DNA of 34,235 nucleotides from Pseudomonas sp. (GTDB lineage Bacteria; Pseudomonadota; Gammaproteobacteria; Pseudomonadales; Pseudomonadaceae), in assembly GCF_030150285.1 (NCBI RefSeq), contig NZ_JASLGE010000022.1, positions 1 to 34,235 on the forward strand. Reading direction: 5' to 3'. Both the position numbers and the translations under genes were made by a program. The notes below the pieces were generated by a model. The model was not told the origin of the DNA. It did no database searches and saw only the letters and a list, made by a program, of their open reading frames with translations. Positions 1 through 7,318 of this stretch are shown here, piece after piece; the first letter of the stretch is position 1, and each line of letters starts with the position of its first letter.

Positions 1-39
1 ACCGCAAAAACCGGCGCCTGGCTCCCGCTAAACCCATCG

Positions 40-52
40 CCCCCCCCCCCCC
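40..52. repeat. Poly-C homopolymer tract
   Basis: A run of 13 C residues lies just upstream of the pcaQ-like gene and before a GGAG at 58-61. Such tracts slip during replication and are also a common assembly error. It is outside the coding region, so any effect would be on promoter or leader spacing. Confidence 0.8.
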
Positions 53-72
53 GCCTCGGAGCCGCTACCCCT

Positions 73-1002
73 GTGAATATCGATACCCGCATCAAGTACC
101 GCCACCTGGTGTGTTTTCTGGAAATGGCGCGCCAGGGCAGCCTGGCGCGGGCGGCGGATGTATTGGCGGTGAGCCAGCCTGCCATGTCCAAGACGCTCAA
201 GGAGCTGGAAGAACTGCTGACGGCCACGTTGTTTGTGCGCCATAAGAACGGCATCAGCCTGACAGATGCCGGGGTGGCTTTCCTGCGCTATGCAACGCCA
301 TCGGTGCAAGCGCTGCGCGAAGGTGTGAACGCTTTGCGCGGGGGCGAGTACGCTGGCGGTACGGTGCGGCTGGGGGTGTTGTCCACCGTGGAAAGCCTGT
401 TGATCCCGGAACTGGTGCGGCGTTTGCACGCGCGACACCCTTCTTTGGTGGTCAGTGTGGTGACGGGCCCGAGTGCTTACCTGTTATCGCAGATGCGGGT
501 CGGTGACGTGGATTTGGTGGTGGGGCGCATGACCGACAGCCCGGAAATCCAGGGTATGAATTTTGAACATCTTTACAGTGAATCCATGACTTTGGTGGTG
601 CGCGCGGGCCACCCGTTGACGCAAGCACCCCTGGACCGTCGTGCACTGGAGCGGTACCCGCTGGTGTTGCCGCTGGCCAATACCACCATTCGCGCCTTTG
701 CCGACAGCCTGTTTGTGCAATGCGGTATCAGCCAGTCACGCCAGCGCCTGGAAACCCTGTCGGTGACGCTGAGTCGGCGGTATGTGCTGTGCAACGAGGC
801 GGTATGGATTGCGCCGCTGGATGCCGTGCGGCTGGACCTGGCCAGCGGCGAGTTACAAGAAATCGATGTGGGGCAGCGCGAGCCAGGGGGCTCGATTGGC
901 ATCTGCAGCAATGCCCATGTGGCTATGTCGGTGGCCGCGCAAGACTGTGTCGAAGTACTGCGCGAGCTGGGCAAGGCGTATGCCGAAGGGGTCTATCCAT
1001 AA
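73..1002 (+). CDS. pcaQ: PcaQ-type LysR-family activator of protocatechuate genes
   Basis: This is a 309-residue LysR-type regulator. An N-terminal winged helix-turn-helix (about residues 5-65, with the LAVSQPAMSKTLKELE recognition region) is followed by a LysR substrate-binding domain (about 90-300). Its position directly before pcaHG, and a perfect PcaQ-type palindrome overlapping its stop codon, indicate that it activates pcaHG in response to a protocatechuate-pathway metabolite, as PcaQ does in rhizobia. The start is a GTG; a GGAG at 58-61 is rather far (11 nt) but no better start is seen before the conserved N-terminus. Unlike many LysR genes it is in tandem with its target, not divergent. 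The LysR assignment is certain; PcaQ identity rests on context, operator and overall sequence. Confidence 0.85.
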   Translation: MNIDTRIKYRHLVCFLEMARQGSLARAADVLAVSQPAMSKTLKELEELLTATLFVRHKNGISLTDAGVAFLRYATPSVQALREGVNALRGGEYAGGTVRLGVLSTVESLLIPELVRRLHARHPSLVVSVVTGPSAYLLSQMRVGDVDLVVGRMTDSPEIQGMNFEHLYSESMTLVVRAGHPLTQAPLDRRALERYPLVLPLANTTIRAFADSLFVQCGISQSRQRLETLSVTLSRRYVLCNEAVWIAPLDAVRLDLASGELQEIDVGQREPGGSIGICSNAHVAMSVAAQDCVEVLRELGKAYAEGVYP

Positions 1003-1014
1003 CCGTTTGGTTAT
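999..1014 (+). promoter_or_regulatory. PcaQ/LysR operator (ATAACC-N4-GGTTAT)
   Basis: ATAACCGTTTGGTTAT is a perfect inverted repeat with 6-bp arms and a 4-bp spacer. It matches the PcaQ site described in Sinorhizobium (ATAACC-N4-GGTTAA). It overlaps the TAA stop of the regulator gene and lies about 210 bp before pcaH, which leaves room for a promoter and a long leader. Binding here is inferred. Confidence 0.8.
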
Positions 1015-1203
1015 GTCTTGGCGGCGCCTTTTCAGTAGTCCTCGTGTGCCTGATGTTCGACACTGGCCGCCACCGTGTAGCACGTGGCCTGAAGGGCCCT
1101 GCCAATGCGGGGGAGTGAGCGGGTTCGCGATGGTGAAACATCCCCGTATCGTGAGCAACGCAACGACGGCCCCCGCAAAAAAACAGGGCGCTTGGCCTTT
1201 TAT

Positions 1204-1211
1204 AAAAACAA
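1204..1211 (+). promoter_or_regulatory. Candidate Hfq/Crc catabolite-repression (CA) motif before pcaH
   Basis: AAAAACAA fits the AAnAAnAA motif bound by Hfq with Crc in Pseudomonas. It directly abuts the pcaH Shine-Dalgarno AGGAG (1213-1217), so binding would block ribosome access. This is a short motif match, placed as known targets are. Confidence 0.5.
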
Positions 1212-1223
1212 CAGGAGATCGAC

Positions 1224-1943
1224 ATGTCTGATGCAGACAGCCGGCGCTTTATCATCCGTGATCGCAACTGGCACCCCAAAGCCCTGGCCCCGGATTACAA
1301 AACTTCGATTGCCCGCTCCCCGCGCCAGGCGCTGGTGAGCATCCCGCAATCGGTCAGTGAAACCAGCGGCCCAGATTTTTCCCATTTGCGGTTCGGTCAG
1401 TACGACAACGACCTGTTGCTCAATTTCAACAACGGCGGCTTGCCCATCGGCGAGCGGATTATTGTGGCCGGTCGCGTGTGCGATCAGTACGGCAAGCCGA
1501 TCCCCCATACGCTGGTTGAGATGTGGCAAGCCAACGCGGGTGGCCGCTATCGCCACAAGAACGACCGTTACCTGGCCCCGCTGGACCCCAACTTTGGCGG
1601 TGTCGGTCGTGCGCTCACTGACAGTCAGGGTTTTTACAGCTTCCGCACCATCAAGCCGGGGCCCTACCCATGGCGCAATAACCCTAATGACTGGCGCCCG
1701 GCGCATATCCATGTGTCGGTCAGCGGGCCGTCGATTGCGACACGCCTGATTACCCAGTTGTATTTTGAAGGTGACCCGTTGATCCCGATGTGCCCGATCG
1801 TCAAATCGATTGCCAACCCGGACGCCGTGCAAAGCCTGATTGCGCGACTGGACATGGGGGCCGCCAATCCCATGGATTGCCTGGCGTATCGCTTTGATAT
1901 TGTGCTGCGCGGCCAGCGCAAGACTCACTTCGAAAACTGCTGA
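1224..1943 (+). CDS. pcaH: Protocatechuate 3,4-dioxygenase, beta subunit
   Basis: This is the catalytic subunit of the Fe(III) intradiol dioxygenase that cleaves protocatechuate to 3-carboxy-cis,cis-muconate, the entry step of the beta-ketoadipate pathway. The 239-residue protein carries all four iron ligands at the classical positions: Tyr109, Tyr148, His161 and His163, equal to Y108/Y147/H160/H162 of the mature Pseudomonas putida enzyme after Met removal. The N-terminal extension typical of beta subunits and the intradiol beta-sandwich core are present. AGGAG sits 6 nt before the ATG. pcaG follows after 11 nt, so the two subunits are co-translated. It is the sink for protocatechuate made by quiC further along the window. 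Confidence 0.97.
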   Translation: MSDADSRRFIIRDRNWHPKALAPDYKTSIARSPRQALVSIPQSVSETSGPDFSHLRFGQYDNDLLLNFNNGGLPIGERIIVAGRVCDQYGKPIPHTLVEMWQANAGGRYRHKNDRYLAPLDPNFGGVGRALTDSQGFYSFRTIKPGPYPWRNNPNDWRPAHIHVSVSGPSIATRLITQLYFEGDPLIPMCPIVKSIANPDAVQSLIARLDMGAANPMDCLAYRFDIVLRGQRKTHFENC

Positions 1944-1954
1944 GGAGCCCCGTC

Positions 1955-2560
1955 ATGCCAATCCAATTGCTACCGGAAACCCCATCGCAAACCGCCGGCC
2001 CTTATGTGCACATCGGCCTGGCGTTGGAGGCGGCCGGCAACCCGCCGCGCCCCGAAGAAATCTGGAACCAGATGGCCAAGCCCGGCGCTGCCGGCGAGCA
2101 TATTGTGTTGATCGGCCATGTGTACGATGGCAACGGTCACCTGGTGCGCGATTCCTTCCTGGAACTGTGGCAAGCCAACGCTGAAGGGGTGTACGACGAA
2201 GACTTCGACTCAGAGAAGCCCTTCAACAGTTTCGGCCGCACCGCCACCACGTTCGATGCCGGCGAGTGGACCCTCAACACCGTCAAACCGGGTGTGGTGA
2301 AAAACGCGGCGGGCGTGCCAATGGCCCCGCATATCAACGTGGCGCTGTTTGCCCGCGGTATCAATATCCAGTTGCAAACCCGGTTGTACTTCAGTGACGA
2401 AGCCGAGGCCAACGCCCAATGCCCGGTTTTGAACCTGATTGAACAGCCGCAGCGCCGTGAAACCTTGATCGCACAGCGCTGTGAAGTGGATGGCAAAACC
2501 GCCTACCGCTTCGACATTCGCATTCAGGGTGAAGGCGAAACGGTGTTCTTCGACTTCTGA
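1955..2560 (+). CDS. pcaG: Protocatechuate 3,4-dioxygenase, alpha subunit
   Basis: This 201-residue intradiol dioxygenase subunit pairs with PcaH in the (alpha-beta-Fe) oligomer. It keeps the fold (TPSQTAGPYVHIG start, LELWQANAEG motif, GEGETVFFDF end) but lacks the iron-binding Tyr/His set, as expected for the non-metal subunit that helps form the substrate pocket. A GAGG precedes the ATG and the gene lies 11 nt after pcaH. A strong palindromic terminator follows at 2579. The remaining pca genes (pcaBDC, pcaIJ, pcaK, pcaR) are not in the window. Confidence 0.97.
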   Translation: MPIQLLPETPSQTAGPYVHIGLALEAAGNPPRPEEIWNQMAKPGAAGEHIVLIGHVYDGNGHLVRDSFLELWQANAEGVYDEDFDSEKPFNSFGRTATTFDAGEWTLNTVKPGVVKNAAGVPMAPHINVALFARGINIQLQTRLYFSDEAEANAQCPVLNLIEQPQRRETLIAQRCEVDGKTAYRFDIRIQGEGETVFFDF

Positions 2561-2578
2561 TTGCCACCCGCCAACGTT

Positions 2579-2604
2579 AAAGGCGCGGCATTTGCCGCGC
2601 CTTT
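2579..2604. terminator. Bidirectional rho-independent terminator
   Basis: A perfect 12-bp stem (AAAGGCGCGGCA / TGCCGCGCCTTT) with a 2-nt apex separates the convergent genes pcaG and the flavoprotein. A-tracts and T-tracts lie on opposite sides, so it can stop transcription both ways. Confidence 0.9.
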
Positions 2605-2608
2605 GCGT

Positions 2609-4330
2609 TTACGCCTCGTAGTCTTTTGCCCCCGCTATATGCCGCCCGGCAATGTAGCCAAATGTCAGGGCCGGCCCCAGATTAATCCCGCCTGCCGGGT
2701 AGTACCCACCCATGATGCTCGCCATATCGGTGCCTGCGGCATACAGGCCTTTGATGGGCTCGTCTGTGGACGAGAGCACCTGCGCGTGTTCGTTGGTCTT
2801 GAGCCCGGCAAAGGTGCCAAAACACCCCGGCTCCACTTTGACGGCATAAAACGGCCCGGTTTCGAGGGGGGCCACGCATGGGTTGGGCTGATGCTGCGGG
2901 TCGCCCTGCTTGCGGTTGTAGGGGGTTGAACCGCGGCCAAAGAGCGGGTCCAGGCCTGCGCGGGCATGTTGGTTGTAATCGTCGACCGTGGCCTGCAAGG
3001 CACTGGCGTTGATGCCGCAAGCGCGGGCCAGGCCTTCGAGGGTATAAGCGCTTTTCAGGTACCCGGATTTGATAAATGGGCCCACCGGAATAGGAAATGG
3101 GCGGGAGATACCCAAGCCATAACGGCGTTGGAACGCGTGGGTGCAGATCAGCCAGGACGCGACCGGCTCATCGGCCGGGGCTTTTTCCACCATGGCCGTC
3201 ACGTAGTCGTAATACCCGTTGGCTTCATTGACGAAGCGCTGGCCGTTGCTCAGTACACCAATGATGCCGGGTTTGGCGCGTTCAATAATGTGCGGGAAAT
3301 GGCCGATGCTGCCATCGCTGTGCGGCACGCGTGACACCGGGGCCCAGGCCACGGTGGATTTCAGGTCGGTATGGACTCGGCCACCGGCGCGTTCACCCAG
3401 CCTCAAACCATCGCCATTGACCCCCAGCGGAGGCAATGCCAAGTGTTCGTGGCCGGTGGGGGTACGGGGAAACAGTTGCTTGCGCCGCTCGATATCATTG
3501 GCGAACCCCCCGGCGGCCAGTACCACGGCTTTCCGCGCGCGAATCTGACGCGGGCCCTGAGCCGTGCTGACCACGGCCCCGGTGACCCCGTGGGCGTCCT
3601 GCGTCAGTTCGGTCACCGGTGCCGACTCCCACAGCAGCACGCCCAGGTCCTCTGCCGATTTGGCCAGCCGGGCCACCAGGGCCACGCCATTGACCAGTTG
3701 CATGGCGCGCTGATGCACGGCCAGGTCCAGCAAGTGCCGGCTAAAACGTTGGGTCACATGCCAAGCCGCCGGCACGGAGCGTGTCAGGTTCAGAAACGCC
3801 GCCAGGTCAGGCCCCGCCATGATCGGCATGCCCATAAAGGAGGTTTCACGCATGGTTTTGCGCAACCGCTTGAGCAGTTTCCCGACTTTTCTTGCGTCGT
3901 AAGGTGCAGCAATCACCGAACGCCCACCGGTACCGGCCCCAGGGGTGTCGCCGTGGATATCGGCAATGGCATTGCCGTCGGCAAATTGCAGGCTCGTGTG
4001 TTTTTCAAAGAACGCCACCATCTGCGGCCCGGCCTCCAGAAAGGCATCGATCATGGCCGGCTCATAGCGCTCACCCAGTTCGTGCTTGAGGTAGGTGCGT
4101 GGCAACTCAACGTCTTCGACGATGCCGGCGCGTTTGGCCAACGGGTTACAGGGCACCCAGGCCCAACCGCCGGACCAGGCGGTGGCACCGCCGAACACCG
4201 CGTCCTTTTCAACGACGATCACTTTTTGCCCATGCCAGGCGGCCGTGACGGCTGCGGATAAACCGGCCGCACCAGAGCCGACAATCAGCACATCACAGTC
4301 GATAACGTCGGGTTGGGGCACAGCGGTCAT
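2609..4330 (-). CDS. KstD/fumarate-reductase-like FAD-dependent dehydrogenase
   Basis: This is a flavoprotein of the FAD-binding-2 family (573 residues from the chosen start). The dinucleotide motif GSGAAG is at residues 18-23, and the C-terminal FAD segment (about 530-565, with YPAGGINLGPALTFGY) resembles 3-ketosteroid delta1-dehydrogenases and flavocytochrome fumarate reductases. No signal peptide is seen, so it should be cytoplasmic. Family members insert or remove a C=C bond next to a carbonyl. Given the neighbours, desaturation of a keto-cyclohexane or keto-cyclitol ring is a reasonable guess, but the substrate is unknown. The start at 4330 is preferred over an ATG 24 nt upstream because GGAG lies 8 nt before it. 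It is transcribed divergently from the IclR gene, with a palindrome at 4360-4372. Confidence 0.85.
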   Translation of the reverse strand: MTAVPQPDVIDCDVLIVGSGAAGLSAAVTAAWHGQKVIVVEKDAVFGGATAWSGGWAWVPCNPLAKRAGIVEDVELPRTYLKHELGERYEPAMIDAFLEAGPQMVAFFEKHTSLQFADGNAIADIHGDTPGAGTGGRSVIAAPYDARKVGKLLKRLRKTMRETSFMGMPIMAGPDLAAFLNLTRSVPAAWHVTQRFSRHLLDLAVHQRAMQLVNGVALVARLAKSAEDLGVLLWESAPVTELTQDAHGVTGAVVSTAQGPRQIRARKAVVLAAGGFANDIERRKQLFPRTPTGHEHLALPPLGVNGDGLRLGERAGGRVHTDLKSTVAWAPVSRVPHSDGSIGHFPHIIERAKPGIIGVLSNGQRFVNEANGYYDYVTAMVEKAPADEPVASWLICTHAFQRRYGLGISRPFPIPVGPFIKSGYLKSAYTLEGLARACGINASALQATVDDYNQHARAGLDPLFGRGSTPYNRKQGDPQHQPNPCVAPLETGPFYAVKVEPGCFGTFAGLKTNEHAQVLSSTDEPIKGLYAAGTDMASIMGGYYPAGGINLGPALTFGYIAGRHIAGAKDYEA

Positions 4331-4359
4331 GGGGCGGACTCCGGATAAAATCATTTTTT

Positions 4360-4372
4360 GGAATTAAGTTCC
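4360..4372. promoter_or_regulatory. Candidate IclR operator (flavoprotein promoter side)
   Basis: GGAATTAAGTTCC is an inverted repeat (GGAA-N5-TTCC) between the divergent flavoprotein and IclR genes. Read on the minus strand, GGAACTTAATTCCAAA lines up with GGAACTGGATTCTAAA (5308-5323) before the Gfo/Idh/MocA gene. Imperfect TTCCAGG repeats also occur near 4423-4445. Binding by the neighbouring IclR protein is inferred. Confidence 0.55.
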
Positions 4373-4484
4373 GAAATATAAAGATTTGCTACAAAAACAA
4401 CAACCCTGCGAGTGCTGATTCAGTTCCAGGTTTTGTGTTCCAGGATTTACCTTTTAGAATCCTTTTCATTTGCGAGGGCGTTGT

Positions 4485-5264
4485 ATGGCGGGCAGTCAGA
4501 TCGAACGGGTGTTCAGTGTGCTGGAGCGCCTCACCCAAGAGCCGCGCGGCGTGCCGATGCAGGCCGTGGCCGAACAGTTGGGCATCCCTAAAAGCGCGAC
4601 TCACCGTTTGCTCGCAGAACTGGTGCGGCTGGGCTATGTGCGGCAAAACAGTGAAAACAGCCGTTACCATCTCTCGACCAAATTAGTGGCGATGGGTTTT
4701 CAGTACCTGGCCAGCAGCGGGGCCGACATTGTGCAGCCGATCCTGGACCGGTTGGCCCAGGAAACCGGTGAGTTGGTGCGTCTGGGGGTGGTGGACGGTG
4801 ACCGCCTGACCTGGATTGCCAAGTCGCAGGGGGCCCGCTCCGGCTTGCGTTACGACCCTGAGATGGGCCGCGATGCGCCGTTGTACTTCACGGCCTCCGG
4901 GCATGCCTGGCTGGCCAGCATGAGCGATGCTATGGCGTTGGCGCAGGTTGAGCGCCAGGGCATCGAGCCCCCCGAAGACGTGGGGCCCAATGCGCCTCAC
5001 TCCAATGCGCAGTTGCTGGAGCGCCTGCGTATCGCCCGCGAGCAGGGCTATGCCTGTGTTGAGGAAAGTTCGGCGATTGGCACCAGTGCCATTGCCGCTG
5101 TGGTGCGCAGCCCGTTGGGGCAGCGCGTGGTCGGCGTGCTGAGTGTGGCGGGCCCCAGTGCACGCCTGCCCCAGGCCCGTTTGCATACGTTGGCACCGCA
5201 CCTGTTGCAGTACACCGAGGAGCTGTCCGTGGCCTGCCAGGCCTCTGAATTGTTCGATGCCTGA
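4485..5264 (+). CDS. IclR-family transcriptional regulator
   Basis: This 259-residue protein has an N-terminal winged helix (about 5-65, LGIPKSATHRLLAELVRLGYV) and a C-terminal effector domain (about 80-250, ending in the GVLSVAGP stretch typical of IclR proteins). The family senses small carboxylates and aromatics; PcaR, PcaU and PobR belong to it, but the operator motif here differs from the PcaR box. The ATG at 4485 is preferred over an upstream TTG (4470) because GAGGG lies just before it. Matching palindromes upstream of the divergent flavoprotein and the downstream oxidoreductase suggest it is the local switch for the flavoprotein/Gfo-Idh/TIM-barrel/EamA module. Confidence 0.88.
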   Translation: MAGSQIERVFSVLERLTQEPRGVPMQAVAEQLGIPKSATHRLLAELVRLGYVRQNSENSRYHLSTKLVAMGFQYLASSGADIVQPILDRLAQETGELVRLGVVDGDRLTWIAKSQGARSGLRYDPEMGRDAPLYFTASGHAWLASMSDAMALAQVERQGIEPPEDVGPNAPHSNAQLLERLRIAREQGYACVEESSAIGTSAIAAVVRSPLGQRVVGVLSVAGPSARLPQARLHTLAPHLLQYTEELSVACQASELFDA

Positions 5265-5306
5265 TGCCTCATTTGAACTGAGCAGTTAATTTGTCTTGCA
5301 AGAAAG

Positions 5307-5346
5307 TGGAACTGGATTCTAAATTAATTGGAGTTCTGTGATTCCA
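5307..5346. promoter_or_regulatory. Candidate IclR operator before the oxidoreductase operon
   Basis: TGGAACTGGATTCTA (5307-5321) is a TGGAA-N5-TTCyA near-palindrome closely related to the one at 4360-4372. A second, wider pair, TGGA....TTCCA, follows at 5329-5346. They fill the gap between the IclR gene and the start of the next operon at 5372. Confidence 0.5.
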
Positions 5347-5371
5347 TAACGCTTACAAGAGGATCAACCCG

Positions 5372-6427
5372 TTGAATGCTCCATTGCGTATCGCCCTTAT
5401 TGGTGCCGGCATCATGGGCCGCCAGCACCTTCAACACTTGAAGGAGGTCAACAGCGCTGTACTTTGCGCAGTGGTCGACCCGTCCCCGCAGTCGGCCGAG
5501 TTTGCCGCTGAATGCGGGGTTGAGTGGTTTGATGACACGGCGCAGATGTTGGCGGCCGTGAAGCCTGATGGCGTCATCATCGCCAACCCCAACACCTTGC
5601 ATGTAAGCACGGCGCTGACCTGCCTGGCGGCGGGAGTGCCGGTGTTGCTGGAAAAACCGGTGGGTGTGGACTTGCAAGAAGTGCGCACGCTGGTGGCGGC
5701 GTCCAGGGACAGCGGTGTACCGGTGTTGGTGGGCCATCATCGGCGCCACAACCCGCTGATTGTGCGGGCACATGAACTGGTGCAAAGCGGTGCCCTGGGG
5801 CGTCTGAGCACCGTCACCGCGCTGTGGCAACTGCAAAAGCCCGAGAGCTACTTTGACATTCCGTGGCGGCGTGAGGCCGGGGCGGGCATGTTGCTGACCA
5901 ACCTGATCCACGACCTGGACTTGCTGCGTCATCTGTGCGGCGAAGTCCGTCTGGTACAGGCCATCACCAGCAATGCCGTGCGCGGGTATGGCAACGAAGA
6001 CTGCGCAGCCGTGCTGCTGCAATTTGAGAACGGTGCACTTGGCACATTGACCGGGTCTGATGCGGTGGCCGCGCCCTGGAGTTGGGAGCTGGATTCGGGC
6101 GAAAACCCGGTGTACCCGCGCCAGAGCGATCAACCCTGCTATTTGCTGGCCGGCACCGGCGGGGCCTTGAGCATTCCGCAGCTCAAACGCTGGCATTACG
6201 CGGAGGACGGCGCGGGCTGGCACCAGCCCTTGCTGGTTGAGCAAGAGGGCTTTAACCCGGATGAAGCCTTGCGCCTGCAACTGGAGCATTTTGTGCGGGT
6301 GATTCGTGGCGAGGTGGCACCGCTGGTGAGTGCGGCAGATGCCGCCCGCACCCTGGCGCTGATTGAAGCCATTCGTGAAGCCGCAGCCACTGGTCGGGCC
6401 TGTGCCCCGGCCCCTATCGACGCCTGA
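5372..6427 (+). CDS. Gfo/Idh/MocA-family NAD(P)-dependent oxidoreductase
   Basis: This 351-residue oxidoreductase has an N-terminal Rossmann fold (GAGIMG at 11-16) and the EKP motif (93-95, with the catalytic-type lysine). The C-terminal substrate domain has the conserved histidine at 179 (NLIHDLDLL). The aspartate usually found four residues before that histidine is Thr175 here, as in some subfamilies, so the proton-relay set is not the classical inositol-dehydrogenase triad. The family oxidises or reduces a ring or sugar hydroxyl; the substrate cannot be read from sequence. The start is a TTG preceded by AAGAGGA 8 nt upstream; a nearby ATG is out of frame. It is first in an operon with the TIM-barrel gene 9 nt downstream. 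Confidence 0.85.
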   Translation: MNAPLRIALIGAGIMGRQHLQHLKEVNSAVLCAVVDPSPQSAEFAAECGVEWFDDTAQMLAAVKPDGVIIANPNTLHVSTALTCLAAGVPVLLEKPVGVDLQEVRTLVAASRDSGVPVLVGHHRRHNPLIVRAHELVQSGALGRLSTVTALWQLQKPESYFDIPWRREAGAGMLLTNLIHDLDLLRHLCGEVRLVQAITSNAVRGYGNEDCAAVLLQFENGALGTLTGSDAVAAPWSWELDSGENPVYPRQSDQPCYLLAGTGGALSIPQLKRWHYAEDGAGWHQPLLVEQEGFNPDEALRLQLEHFVRVIRGEVAPLVSAADAARTLALIEAIREAAATGRACAPAPIDA

Positions 6428-6436
6428 GAAGCCCCC

Positions 6437-7252
6437 ATGAACCCACGTCCCTTGTCCCTTGCTGCCCTGACCGTACTGGAAGTTTCGCCGGTCGACATGG
6501 TCGAAATCGCCGCCCGCACCGGCTACAGCCATGTTGGCCTGCGCCTCGAACCTGCCACGCCCGAGGAGTATCACTTTCCTTTGGTCAGTGATGCCGGTTT
6601 ACGTCAGCAGACCCTGAAACGATTGCGTGACACCGGCATCAAAGCCCTCGATATCGAAATCCTTCGCCTGAAGCCGCAGACCCGTGTGTCAGATTTCGCG
6701 ACGATCCTGGCGGTGGGGGCAGAATTCGGTGCCACCGAGTTACTGGTGGCCGGCAATGATCCTGATGAACAACGCATGACCGACAATTTCGCGGCATTGT
6801 GTGACTTGAGTCGCCCTTACGGGATCTATCCTCATCTTGAGTTCATGCCGTGGACCGATGCCAAGAACCTGCAACAGGCTGTACGGGTGGTTGAGCAGGC
6901 AGGCCGTGACAACGGCTGTGTGCTGGTCGATGCGTTCCACTTCAACCGCTCGGGGTCTCGTCTTGAAGACTTGGCCCGCGTTGAGCCGTCGCGCATGCGC
7001 TACATGCAATTGTGCGATGTGGCCGGGCCAACGCCGGATGACATGCAAGAAATTTTGCGCCAGGCGCGCAACGAGCGGCGTTTTCCCGGTGACGGCGACT
7101 GCGATTTGCTCGGGTTGTTGAGGCTAATGCCCCCAACGTTGCCGCTGAGCCTGGAAATTCCCTGTGTTGAGCTTCAAGCCCAGGGTGTTAGCGCCCAGCA
7201 GCGGGCGCAATGGGCGATTGATAAAACCCGGGCGCTGTTGCAACAGCTGTAG
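6437..7252 (+). CDS. TIM-barrel sugar isomerase/epimerase-like protein with QuiC-like metal site
   Basis: This 271-residue protein of the xylose-isomerase-like TIM-barrel superfamily is usually annotated as sugar phosphate isomerase/epimerase. Its likely metal ligands are Glu135 (LEFMPW), Asp165 (LVDAFHF), Gln191 (MQLCDV) and Glu240 (SLEIPC), with His168 nearby. Apart from a one-residue shift, these are the positions of Glu134/Asp165/His168/Gln191/Glu239 in the QuiC encoded downstream; a PGDGDCDL loop also mirrors QuiC's PGQGEFDL. It may therefore be a lyase or dehydratase on a keto-cyclitol or dehydroshikimate-like compound rather than an isomerase; an IolE-type role is the alternative. No strong ribosome site is seen, and translation may be coupled to the gene 9 nt upstream. 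Confidence 0.82.
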   Translation: MNPRPLSLAALTVLEVSPVDMVEIAARTGYSHVGLRLEPATPEEYHFPLVSDAGLRQQTLKRLRDTGIKALDIEILRLKPQTRVSDFATILAVGAEFGATELLVAGNDPDEQRMTDNFAALCDLSRPYGIYPHLEFMPWTDAKNLQQAVRVVEQAGRDNGCVLVDAFHFNRSGSRLEDLARVEPSRMRYMQLCDVAGPTPDDMQEILRQARNERRFPGDGDCDLLGLLRLMPPTLPLSLEIPCVELQAQGVSAQQRAQWAIDKTRALLQQL

Positions 7253-7318
7253 TGCAAGCGGTGCCCAGGTTTGGGTGACTGAATGCGTTGAGTCCATGGC
7301 TTCACAATGAGGTGTTCG

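Noticed and set aside
3371..4261. Long plus-strand open frame opposite the flavoprotein gene
   Set aside because: It mirrors a high-GC gene on the other strand and gives a His/Gly/Pro-rich product with no recognisable family; it is a shadow frame.
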